Of a stretch of DNA of 64,000 nucleotides, positions 45,613 to 54,504 are shown piece after piece (the first letter of the stretch is position 1; each line of letters starts with the position of its first letter). Source of the DNA: Variimorphobacter saccharofermentans (lineage in GTDB: Bacteria; Bacillota; Clostridia; Lachnospirales; Lachnospiraceae); contig NZ_JACEGA010000001.1 in NCBI RefSeq assembly GCF_014174405.1, positions 3,264,501 to 3,328,500 of the forward strand, read 5' to 3'. Both the position numbers and the translations under genes were made by a program. The notes under the pieces are model-generated. The model saw only the letters and a program-made list of their open reading frames with translations, made no database searches and had not been told where the DNA came from.

Positions 45613-48312
45613 TTAATTTAGCTCTACCAAAATCAGATGTTCTTTTTCTGGGTCTAGTGAGGTAATAAAGTCTCTACTGATCATATTGCACTCTTTATTG
45701 AAAATATATGGATTTCCGTTTATTTTTACACTGACAATCTGATAGGTACCATAATCCTTGCCGTCCGGATTCAGATATTGCACCCTTAGTCTTCGTTCTG
45801 CAAAAATGAAAGAAACCTTGGCACTATGACTATGATCAAATTGCTCCGATATCAGCTTCGGCTCCAATATCAGATCTCCAAGGCTGCCCTTAACACCGAA
45901 CATCTCAGTTAGTACGGTCAGCAAGAGCCAGCTGGCAGAGCCGGTAAGGTAATGATATAATCCTCTTCCCTTGCCATCGATATATTCCGGTATTCCAGGA
46001 TATATTTTACTTTTTTCAAAATTGATACAATGCTGATACAGACTATGAATTGCCTTGTAACCTTCCTTTACAAATCCTCTCTGGTATAATGCATTGGCAT
46101 ACATTATCACCATATGGGAAAACACAGCTCCATTTTCCTTATGTCCATAGGCAAAGCCAAACGCTCTTCCTAAATCATCCTTTACTTCATGAAAATTCGT
46201 ATTCAGTCTATATCCGCCAATGGTAGCATCGTAAAGATACTCATCCGCTGCCTGGACAATTTTCTCTACCTGTTCCGTGGTTGCTGTACCGGACATAATC
46301 GGAAATACCTGACTGGTTAGCATCATTCGTACACCAGAAGCATTATCCCCTTCCACGGCCTTACCATGGTTATCGTAATAACCATTGTACCAGGAATGAC
46401 CTGCCTTGTTGGTAATCCATTCTGTTTTACGAATATGTTCCTTAATCCAGGCGGCCTTTTTCTTTAGATTTTCTGCCAGCTCTAAGCAGGATATTGCTAC
46501 TTTTTCACCGCTAATGGTATGTCGGCAGATATCACAATAATTATGAAGCAAGGCCTGTTTTCTCTTCACATCCTCATAAAGATCAGGGTCATCGGCTAAC
46601 AATATATGTAGTTCCTTGAATAAGGATATCGTACGAATTCCTTTTTGCTCCAGACTGAGAACCAGTTCTGCCATTTGCTCCAGATTACTTCCGAATATGG
46701 AGGTGAAGGCAATACTTTCTCCTCGTTCCGCTGCCATATCCAGTGCATCGTTCCAATCTGCACCGCGAAGACGGATATGATTATGTTCCCCTACATCATA
46801 GAAGGCTGCCAAGTGCTCAAGAAGCATATGCTCCAAAAGCGTACCCTGATAAAGTTCGCCTGCAGCAGTTTTCAATCGATTCCCATCCTCCGGTTGCCAA
46901 AGGGGATCCTTTTCTTCTCCTCGTACTGCCTGAGGATCTTTAAAATAATAATTCTCCTTTAGTAATATATCTAAATCCCCACTCTGCATAATATAGAGTC
47001 TGGTTGTAAGGAACGGCCATACACCATGGTCCATCCACACTCTCGTAATATTATTCCTGTCCGCAATGAACTCTCCCTGATTTTTACCAATAATCGTAGC
47101 ATTGGTTCCATCAATACGTACTCCACCGAAATTACTAATCAGCATTTCTCTTACTCCCGTGGGATTCATGATTAACAATGCCAGACAATCCTGCCACAAA
47201 TCACGCCAGCCTCTTCCTCCTCTGCCATAATCATGATGGGGCAGGAAGGAGCAGCCGTAAATTCTTCGCAGCATCGGTTGGAAATTTACCCAATGCATCC
47301 ATGTATCAAAATCAGAGGATGCTGTTGAATAGGACACATTTATTTTATCATTCCAATAAGTTTTAGTGACTTCTAAGGCTTTAAAGCACGCTTCCCTGGA
47401 TAGGAATTTCTCAGCCTGTTCTTCTATTCCATCCATCGTATCGCTATAACCAAGTACGATAATATAGGTTTGATTCTCTCCAGGCGCTAGACATATCTGA
47501 TCAAACCGGATGCCTCCCATGGCCTCATAACCATCCACCTGATATCCGGCAGATACTGACTCAATATTATGAACCACTGCGAGAGGATTTTCAAAGGATC
47601 CTCCTTCTCCAATATAATCTTCTACCACCGGATAAAAGCCTACCGGCTTTTCACCCTCACCAGCCGCACCAAATACGCCATAGACCACCGTATTCTTCTT
47701 ATGTCCCCGTTCATCAAAGGTAAGGGTAGGATTCAATGTAACACCATACTGTGATGTTGTGATACGATGCAGCATGGAGGTAACATTCCGATGGTCTCTA
47801 ATGTTATCTGCGGACCTGCCATAGAGTGGAATCGCTGCTGTTGGTATAATCGTCAGAGCTTCCTTATTACAGTTGGTAATCGTTACAACCATGAGTTCAA
47901 CCGTATCGTCCGAACAAGGAACAAAGGATATTATTTCTGATTTAATCCCATAATCCTTGGAAGTCCTACTGACCTTATGCCACATAACACCTGCTTCCAG
48001 AGAGGTTTCCTCCTTCTCCTCTGTAAACAGCATAGCTTCCTGTCTTGCAGACCGACCTGTGGCGGACCATATACCCTTTCCCACAATATTACACCAGAAG
48101 TTTCTGCTTGATTTATTATTATGTAAATCCTCACTGCTGACAGGAGCAAGCAAAAAAGTATTCTGTCCTGTCTTACTATCACCGCCCAGAGTTGGCGTAA
48201 CACTACTCATAACTCCTGCTTCATTGGCAATCGGAAAATATAGATAGCTGTTTTTTTCCGGATTATCAAGTTGAAAATCTCCCTTTTTATTTATAAACTG
48301 ATATCCCTTCAT
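45613..48312 (-). CDS. GH94 glycoside phosphorylase, perhaps laminaribiose-type
   Basis: 899 aa, inverting phosphorylase of the cellobiose-phosphorylase family: it cuts a beta-glucoside with phosphate to give alpha-glucose 1-phosphate, saving ATP. Layout: beta-sandwich N-domain, helical linker and (alpha/alpha)6 barrel with HHDYGRGGRGWRDLWQD (359-375) and the catalytic DWND at 519-522. Cellobiose phosphorylases are about 810 aa and cellodextrin or 1,2-beta-oligoglucan enzymes about 980-1100; around 900 aa is the size I know for laminaribiose/beta-1,3-oligoglucan phosphorylases. That specificity is a length-based guess. The gene sits between GH30 and the cupin in the LacI-led operon. Confidence 0.85.
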   Translation of the reverse strand: MKGYQFINKKGDFQLDNPEKNSYLYFPIANEAGVMSSVTPTLGGDSKTGQNTFLLAPVSSEDLHNNKSSRNFWCNIVGKGIWSATGRSARQEAMLFTEEKEETSLEAGVMWHKVSRTSKDYGIKSEIISFVPCSDDTVELMVVTITNCNKEALTIIPTAAIPLYGRSADNIRDHRNVTSMLHRITTSQYGVTLNPTLTFDERGHKKNTVVYGVFGAAGEGEKPVGFYPVVEDYIGEGGSFENPLAVVHNIESVSAGYQVDGYEAMGGIRFDQICLAPGENQTYIIVLGYSDTMDGIEEQAEKFLSREACFKALEVTKTYWNDKINVSYSTASSDFDTWMHWVNFQPMLRRIYGCSFLPHHDYGRGGRGWRDLWQDCLALLIMNPTGVREMLISNFGGVRIDGTNATIIGKNQGEFIADRNNITRVWMDHGVWPFLTTRLYIMQSGDLDILLKENYYFKDPQAVRGEEKDPLWQPEDGNRLKTAAGELYQGTLLEHMLLEHLAAFYDVGEHNHIRLRGADWNDALDMAAERGESIAFTSIFGSNLEQMAELVLSLEQKGIRTISLFKELHILLADDPDLYEDVKRKQALLHNYCDICRHTISGEKVAISCLELAENLKKKAAWIKEHIRKTEWITNKAGHSWYNGYYDNHGKAVEGDNASGVRMMLTSQVFPIMSGTATTEQVEKIVQAADEYLYDATIGGYRLNTNFHEVKDDLGRAFGFAYGHKENGAVFSHMVIMYANALYQRGFVKEGYKAIHSLYQHCINFEKSKIYPGIPEYIDGKGRGLYHYLTGSASWLLLTVLTEMFGVKGSLGDLILEPKLISEQFDHSHSAKVSFIFAERRLRVQYLNPDGKDYGTYQIVSVKINGNPYIFNKECNMISRDFITSLDPEKEHLILVELN

Positions 48313-48395
48313 AATCTTATCCCCTTATTCATTCTCTTCTCTCACTGTTGATATCATGGAACCTGTCTTGCGAAATGATATACTGCAACGAAATA

Positions 48396-49724
48396 TTAGG
48401 ATATCACAACAGTGGATATGGAGTATTTTGCTACATCCAGTTTTAGCAGCTTTCCATTGCAACTAATATCCAAAGGCAAATCCTGTTCTCCACGATTCAG
48501 TATTACAAGTACTATGGAACCATCCGTGTTCTTAAAGGATGTCATCTCTAATTCGGATGTGTATTTTGATAAGGCAATTCGTTTTGCTCCTTTTTTGATA
48601 TATCTGCTGAAATGACCTATATAATCATAGGATAGTTTCACTTCAAAGGTGTCCTGTTCCGTATCAATCATGATCGGTGCATCACAATAGTTACCTACAT
48701 GATTGGGACCACCCTTTTTGTCCAGGAAGATATTCCAATCCATGAAGCCGGTCATTCCCGCATTCAGATTACCGATTATGTCATGAGCATACATCTGAGC
48801 ATTGCGAAGCTGATCTGCATCAAATCTGCTATATTCCACACACCCCTCTGTAAAAATCAATTCTTTGTCAGGGAAGGCATCACGTGTAATCTGTACCGCT
48901 TCAAAATGATCTCCTGAGTACCAGTGGAATGCGATACCGTCTATCATCTTGCTTGTTTCCTGATCAATTGTATTACGCGCTCTGTCATATAACCGTTCCT
49001 TATTATGATCCCATATATTGATTTTCACATGGGACAGATCATTCTTTTGCAATGCTGGATAAAGGAAATCTCGTAGAAATACTTTTTCTTCTTCTGCAGT
49101 ATAGATACAGGAATCCCATGTTTGAACAGCTTCCGGCTCGTTTTGTATCGTTAACCGGCTTATTATAAATCCCCTCTTTTCATATTCCTTGATATATCGG
49201 CATATGTACTCAGCCCAGAATTCACGATATTCCGGTTTCAATTTACCGCCATGTATTCTTTCCTGGTTCGTCTTCATAAAGGCAGGCGGTGACCATGGAC
49301 TCAACATAATATCAAGCGATTCCTTACTATATTCCTTTGCTGCTTTGATTAATGGAAGAATGTATTGTTCCTCCCTCTGTAAGGAAAAGGATTTCAGTTC
49401 CCTATCCTCCGGGTCACTCATGGCTTCATACATATCCACAGAGAAGTCGCAACTATCGATATGTGTTCTAATCATGTGGTAGCAATTACCTTCTTCACTA
49501 AAATAAAGCTTTACTGCTTTCTCCCGGTTTTCAGGACTCAGCGAGTGGAGTGCGTAACCGGCAGCCTCCGTGACTGCTCCTCCAAAACCGATCATAGTCT
49601 GGTATTCAATCTCCGGATATAGATTAACACATTGCATGCCTCCCAGTCCGTCCACGGGTTCCATATCGGTAATGGTTGTTCTTTTTTGACTGTGTTCATA
49701 GGTTGTCGTTATAACCTTCATCAT
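48396..49724 (-). CDS. GH30 glycosidase
   Basis: 442 aa, clan GH-A barrel with the side beta-domain of GH30. The N-terminal FGGAVTEAAGYAL motif is typical of subfamilies with beta-glucosidase or beta-1,6-glucanase activity. Acid/base Glu196 lies in IQNEPEAVQTWDSC and nucleophile Glu293 in LIFTEGCVEY. It has no signal peptide and is cytoplasmic, so its substrate is an imported oligosaccharide rather than a polymer. AGGTAGG precedes the ATG. It lies between two phosphorylase-type genes, suggesting that it trims branches or linkages that those enzymes cannot use. Confidence 0.87.
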   Translation of the reverse strand: MMKVITTTYEHSQKRTTITDMEPVDGLGGMQCVNLYPEIEYQTMIGFGGAVTEAAGYALHSLSPENREKAVKLYFSEEGNCYHMIRTHIDSCDFSVDMYEAMSDPEDRELKSFSLQREEQYILPLIKAAKEYSKESLDIMLSPWSPPAFMKTNQERIHGGKLKPEYREFWAEYICRYIKEYEKRGFIISRLTIQNEPEAVQTWDSCIYTAEEEKVFLRDFLYPALQKNDLSHVKINIWDHNKERLYDRARNTIDQETSKMIDGIAFHWYSGDHFEAVQITRDAFPDKELIFTEGCVEYSRFDADQLRNAQMYAHDIIGNLNAGMTGFMDWNIFLDKKGGPNHVGNYCDAPIMIDTEQDTFEVKLSYDYIGHFSRYIKKGAKRIALSKYTSELEMTSFKNTDGSIVLVILNRGEQDLPLDISCNGKLLKLDVAKYSISTVVIS

Positions 49725-49765
49725 ACTTGCTACCTACCTTTCTACTTGTTCGTATCTATGTATAC

Positions 49766-52700
49766 TTACTCCAATTCGATAATAATTTCCTTCACTGATC
49801 CGTTGCGAATCTGCTCTGCTCTTTCACCCTTGATATAGGCAGCTGTAATCTCTTCCTGCATTTCTGGAAGGAATATCCTGCTGACTTTAGCACCATCAGG
49901 GCCATAGGTGTTCTTATGTGATGGATTAGAGTATGTAACCTTGCAATTTTTCAGGAAGGTAAAAGATACTTCTCCTCTTTCATCGAACATCCAGCCTGCA
50001 AGCTTCGGCTCAAAGTGCAACTGCAGCTCGCCATCCACATAGGCAAAAACCTTTTCTCCCATAAACATCTCTATCCATATGGAAATTGCTTCTGTTGTAG
50101 AGCCAGATAACCTGGCAACATATCCTCTTCCATGGATACTCTCATTCGGATTCACACTGGAGGCTATGAAAGAAGAATTCTCTAAGATACTCCTTCCATA
50201 TTCGGCAGGGTCCCGGAAAACAACCATAGCAGTCTTAATATCCTCATAAAATTCATCATAGAGACCTGCTTTTAGCATGGACAGCAGATATTTATACTCC
50301 ATATGCAGGAAGATGCTTTCTCTCTCCAGCCAGCCTGGTGTGAAGGCACGGATTCTTCCGTTCTCCATTGCAATATGTTCAATGGATACACTGGTTTTAT
50401 ACATTTTCAGCTTCTGATCGAAAAGATCACTGTTACGAACATTGGAATATAACTCCCGTGCTTTTGAAGGATCAGACAGGGATGCAAGCATTTTCACCGG
50501 CCCCTCCAGAAACGGTGGAAGCGGTTGAACCTCAAAGGCTTTTACCTTTGCTTTCGGTAATCCGTAATGGCTAATTACCGGATTACCCTCCTCATCGATC
50601 ACCGGTTCAAACTTGGAAGCACGGAAGGTAAAATAGGTAGGAACGATTCCGTTACCTAAGTCACAGGCTTTTTGTATACCTGCCTCCAGTTTTCTATAAA
50701 ACGCCTGATAAATCTTTAATATATCAGTGGTATCATGCTCCTGATAATTTCCACTGGTAGTAAAGCGTACCGTATCACGGTATTTTTCTCTAAGGGTAGA
50801 TACGGTATCCCAGTAGGCAAAATCACTCCAGTTCTCCTGTTCCGATCTCTGAAGAGCATTGTATACTTCAGTTAAGAATACACTAATCTCGGTTGGTAAA
50901 AGAAGTGTCTTTACGTTACCGACTTTATTACAGATAAAGCTTATCATCCTCTTGAGTTCAAAGGTTTCAGCCATACCACTGCCGAATAGTCCAGGTAATC
51001 CGTTCATTGCATCATTCCAACCGGGTTTACCTGCTTCCATCTCCACACCCATACCAAATGCATCCAGGGATGAGAATTTATTTAGTGATAATGAGATTAG
51101 CTTCCCCATTAGTGTAGTAACGACATAATCCCCCTTCACCGTTTTCAACCAGTTGGTTCCATTCTTTCGAAAGCCCTGTCGATTCATCTTCTCTTCATCA
51201 TGAACAAGAGCTCCATATTGCCTAACCTCATTCTTTTTCGTTATTACATATTTTTCACTTCGAGGTAATACTCTTGCCGGGCTATCATAGAAACGGTAGC
51301 TTTGATCATCGAATAATATCTCCTTCTCCTTATCCGGGAATATGCAAAGATAGCTGTCGATCAAATCCATATTGTAATCCCAGTGATCACTCCAATAGCC
51401 CTCACCAAAACCCGCCTCAATATTCTGATCACAATATGTAAGGAGTTGCTCTAAAAACTGATCCTCACCACAGAGCACTGTAATACCATGGGTCGCTATA
51501 TAATTAGCAATCTGTCCAGGTGTGAAGGCTTCGTTGGTCAGCTTCATTAATTGATCACAGGGCTGCTTGATATTCTGTTGAAAAAGCTCCTTCACTTTAT
51601 CCTTATTCTCCGGTTTCACAGTAAAGGTGGATGGTCTAACCTCAAGCGGATTATATCCATCTGCCTGAATCAATCCAAAAAAGGTTTTAATATTAAAATC
51701 TCCAATGTCCTTCTGAAAGAACACATCATTTCTACGGTTCTGATTCACGTCACGGAAATTACCGTTTCCCTGGGAATAATACTCTCCTGCAATGGAAAAG
51801 AAATTATAATCTCTTTCCGGATCACCATGCTTTCTGCTGAATAGGTGTATCACCGATTTATTCCCATCTGGATGAAATACAATAGGGTAACCTCCCCGTA
51901 AGAAATTATCAAGGTAATTCTGCTCCATATATTGATCAAACACCGGCACGGCGGTATGTGTCTTAATATCCCTGGTAAGATCATTCACGATTTCCTCTGC
52001 CTGCTTTTCCTTCTCACAGAAGAAATTCTTGCCGCAGAATTCCTTCCTCTTTTCGTTTAGCTGCTCCGTTGTGGCTGCAAAACCAGTTAGAGAGTGAAAT
52101 ACATAGCTTTCTCCGGGGTTCAGTGTAAAGGAAAGCGGAGTGAAACCACAGGGAACCTTATTATAGAAGCAAGGCTTGTTCTTCATCAGTTCTGATAATG
52201 TCTGATTATAAAAAGCAACGGGATGAACCAAAGAGGTATCATAATTAAAAATCAGCTCCGCATCATAGATCACCGGAAGAACCTTTCCCTCATTAATTGC
52301 CATATAGAAATATCCGCCGCCTTCTGCATCCGAAAATTCTTCCGAATCCTCAGTGGATGCCCGCATGGTATAGAACGGTGCATTATTTTCAATATTCTTA
52401 ATATCAGTCCAGCTCTTAAGTAGGTTAGACATCTCTTTATAGGAGTTGTTGGCAATCCCATAGGGAATAATCTTCGGAAGTCCATCGAGCATCTCAAGCT
52501 GTTTCTCATCCTTACCAATATTCTCGACCTTAACTTTTCTTATCAATGCACCAACGGAATCATTTGGAAGTACATAGTATTTAACTGTGAACTTAAGTCC
52601 ATACTTCGTATTTACTTCCTCCAGCCATATACTATTCTTACGAATGTTAAAAGTACGCTTTGCATTAGGATCAAAAGTAAAAAAAGGCTCAAAGAATTGG

Positions 52701-52957
52701 TCTTCCCATTTTACAAAGGTACGAAAGCCTTTTATTGATGTGTTTTCATAAGCCGTATTAGCCGGATTGAATTCCATAATCGCATTGTTCTTATTGTGAA
52801 TGCCGAAGCTGTTAATTCCCTGTCCCCGGTTCGTATAATATACCCAGATTGGAACTCCCTTCACCCCCGCAAGTCCGGGAAGAAAGCTTGAAAAAGCCGG
52901 AAGCTTGTCAAAGTCCTCCATAATATAGGCGTCATCCTTTAGATAGTATTTTCCCAT
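49766..52957 (-). CDS. Large GH94/149/161-like putative glycoside phosphorylase, specificity unknown
   Basis: 1063 aa without a signal peptide. The architecture resembles clan GH-Q phosphorylases: N-terminal beta-sandwich (about 1-320) and an (alpha/alpha)6 barrel (about 340-960). Conserved-looking blocks are GNFRDVNQNRRND (399-411), GYWSDHWDYNMDL (520-532) and EAGKPGWNDAMNGLPGLFGS (641-660), whose GWND (646-649) sits where GH94 has DWND. It differs clearly from the GH94 gene three positions on. Length is near that of 1,2-beta-oligoglucan phosphorylases and of the GH149 and GH161 beta-1,3-glucan phosphorylases. The family and linkage are not decided. It is first after the LacI gene. Confidence 0.7.
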   Translation of the reverse strand: MGKYYLKDDAYIMEDFDKLPAFSSFLPGLAGVKGVPIWVYYTNRGQGINSFGIHNKNNAIMEFNPANTAYENTSIKGFRTFVKWEDQFFEPFFTFDPNAKRTFNIRKNSIWLEEVNTKYGLKFTVKYYVLPNDSVGALIRKVKVENIGKDEKQLEMLDGLPKIIPYGIANNSYKEMSNLLKSWTDIKNIENNAPFYTMRASTEDSEEFSDAEGGGYFYMAINEGKVLPVIYDAELIFNYDTSLVHPVAFYNQTLSELMKNKPCFYNKVPCGFTPLSFTLNPGESYVFHSLTGFAATTEQLNEKRKEFCGKNFFCEKEKQAEEIVNDLTRDIKTHTAVPVFDQYMEQNYLDNFLRGGYPIVFHPDGNKSVIHLFSRKHGDPERDYNFFSIAGEYYSQGNGNFRDVNQNRRNDVFFQKDIGDFNIKTFFGLIQADGYNPLEVRPSTFTVKPENKDKVKELFQQNIKQPCDQLMKLTNEAFTPGQIANYIATHGITVLCGEDQFLEQLLTYCDQNIEAGFGEGYWSDHWDYNMDLIDSYLCIFPDKEKEILFDDQSYRFYDSPARVLPRSEKYVITKKNEVRQYGALVHDEEKMNRQGFRKNGTNWLKTVKGDYVVTTLMGKLISLSLNKFSSLDAFGMGVEMEAGKPGWNDAMNGLPGLFGSGMAETFELKRMISFICNKVGNVKTLLLPTEISVFLTEVYNALQRSEQENWSDFAYWDTVSTLREKYRDTVRFTTSGNYQEHDTTDILKIYQAFYRKLEAGIQKACDLGNGIVPTYFTFRASKFEPVIDEEGNPVISHYGLPKAKVKAFEVQPLPPFLEGPVKMLASLSDPSKARELYSNVRNSDLFDQKLKMYKTSVSIEHIAMENGRIRAFTPGWLERESIFLHMEYKYLLSMLKAGLYDEFYEDIKTAMVVFRDPAEYGRSILENSSFIASSVNPNESIHGRGYVARLSGSTTEAISIWIEMFMGEKVFAYVDGELQLHFEPKLAGWMFDERGEVSFTFLKNCKVTYSNPSHKNTYGPDGAKVSRIFLPEMQEEITAAYIKGERAEQIRNGSVKEIIIELE

Positions 52958-53047
52958 GTCATTTTCTCCTCAATCGTAATATTTTCTCAAGATTCATATG
53001 TAAAACTTATATTATTATCACAACTGCATCCTCGCCTGCAAGACCCA

Positions 53048-54043
53048 CTAAAGTCTTACAGCGCAGGAATCTCTGATTACCAAATCAGGCCTTAGCTTCG
53101 TGATTTTTCCCTGAACAAACTTCTGTTCCATCAATCGGAACAGCTCTGTGGCACCCATATCTCCAAGTTCTGTAACTGGACTGTGCACTGTAGTAAGCGC
53201 CGGCTTATAATAAGCAGAAAGTAAAATGTCGTCATAGCCAATGACACTTATTTCTTCGGGTACCTTATATCCTACTTCCATAAGAGCGCGAATACACCCC
53301 CAAGCCATTTCATCATTAGCACAGAACATGGCATCCGGAAGATCTATTCCTTTCAACAGCAACACACGCATTTCGCTATATGCGACCGCCTCTTCAAAAT
53401 AACCATTAAGCATGATATTCTCGTCCACAGAAAGATGATACTTTTCCATTACATTACAGTAAGCCTGAAATCGTAATTCATCATCCCTATTACCAATTCC
53501 GCGAATATATCCAATTCTACGATGTCCTTGTTTAATCAGATACTCCATTGCCTTGCTGGCACCTTCCAAATGATCAATCACCACACTTGACAGGTTCTCA
53601 CCGTAGTATTCTCTATCTATAAATACAATTGGCATACCGGCTGATGAAATACGCTCCACATATTCCTCATGAAGCTGCTCATTAAAGACAATTGCTCCTT
53701 CCACACCGGAGGAGGTAATCATACTATAGATCTCCTCACTGGTATTCTCATTACTGATATAAATATTAAGCAGATATCCTTTTCGCCTGCATTGCATGTG
53801 TATGGCCTGCATCAGCATACGATAAAAGTCACCCTGTATGCTGGGCAGGAATAAACCGATGGTATTTTTCTTATTGGATTTTAAGAACTTTGCATTCATG
53901 TTCGGTACATAATTCAGTTTATTTACCGCATCCAGAACCTTTTGCTTTGTTTCCTCGCTGACAATATCCACATGGTTTAATACATTTGAGACCGTAGATA
54001 TCGCTACTCCGGCTTCCTTTGCTACATCTTTAATCGTAACCAT
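53048..54043 (-). CDS. LacI-family transcriptional regulator
   Basis: 331 aa from the ATG at 54043 (GGTGAA upstream; the frame also opens at 54073 without a site). Helix-turn-helix at the N-terminus: TIKDVAKEAGVAISTVSNVLNHVD, with the hinge LNYVPNMNAKFLKS, then a periplasmic-binding-protein-like sugar domain. It is the first gene of a seven-gene minus-strand unit that ends at 41871. Two palindromes upstream are candidate operators, one at 54096-54120 and one with central CG at 54276-54291. The inducer is probably a sugar released by the operon enzymes. Confidence 0.9.
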   Translation of the reverse strand: MVTIKDVAKEAGVAISTVSNVLNHVDIVSEETKQKVLDAVNKLNYVPNMNAKFLKSNKKNTIGLFLPSIQGDFYRMLMQAIHMQCRRKGYLLNIYISNENTSEEIYSMITSSGVEGAIVFNEQLHEEYVERISSAGMPIVFIDREYYGENLSSVVIDHLEGASKAMEYLIKQGHRRIGYIRGIGNRDDELRFQAYCNVMEKYHLSVDENIMLNGYFEEAVAYSEMRVLLLKGIDLPDAMFCANDEMAWGCIRALMEVGYKVPEEISVIGYDDILLSAYYKPALTTVHSPVTELGDMGATELFRLMEQKFVQGKITKLRPDLVIRDSCAVRL

Positions 54044-54095
54044 TTCACTTTCACCGCCATTTTCTATTTCCATAACTGAATTATATAATTATTGC

Positions 54096-54120
54096 ACAAT
54101 TTTATCAATAATAAAATTGT
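54096..54120. promoter_or_regulatory. Perfect inverted repeat before the LacI gene
   Basis: ACAATTTTAT and ATAAAATTGT, 10-bp perfect arms with a 5-base spacer, 53 bases before the chosen LacI start. Its place suggests an autoregulatory operator or a promoter-overlapping site. It lacks the central CG of typical LacI operators. Confidence 0.5.
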
Positions 54121-54275
54121 TTTTATTCGTGTTTTTAATCAATAATTAAAGAATTTTATCTTCTATCCCATGTTTTACCTCATATCATCTCCGATATCTA
54201 CCATATATTAGAAATATTATAATATTATCTAATACTTTTTATATTACTATTCCATCAACCTTTCATAAAAATATA

Positions 54276-54291
54276 ATAAAAACGTTTTTAT
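54276..54291. promoter_or_regulatory. LacI/CcpA-type palindromic operator candidate
   Basis: ATAAAAACGTTTTTAT is a perfect 16-bp palindrome with central CG, the form bound by LacI/GalR regulators. It lies about 230 bases upstream of the LacI gene and just before repeat copy 4. Confidence 0.6.
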
Positions 54292-54307
54292 ACCGAGATA
54301 GTAAAAA

Positions 54308-54495
54308 GGGCCGTCGCATAATGTATATGCAGGGATATAACTTACCATAATGCACTGTCGGAAGAACATATTGCTGTATTTCGTATGAATCAGGCGAAGA
54401 TTTATGTTCGACTGAGACATACGAAATCAGTAACATGTACTTCCGTCTGTGTGTGGGGTAAGTTATATCCCTGCCGCTACATTATGCGATGGCCC
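54308..54495 (+). repeat. Structured repeat, copy 4
   Basis: 188 bp. Ends GGGCCGTCGCATAATGT and ACATTATGCGATGGCCC pair with one G-U, followed by GCAGGGATATAACTTACC with GGTAAGTTATATCCCTGC. Internal loop strands ATAATGCACTGT and TCTGTGTGTGG are kept. The upper stem is ATTTCGTATG with CATACGAAAT, a compensated change from copy 2. It ends nine bases before the stop of the 5'-nucleotidase gene and lies on the opposite strand to it. Confidence 0.93.
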
Positions 54496-54504
54496 CTCGC
54501 AATC

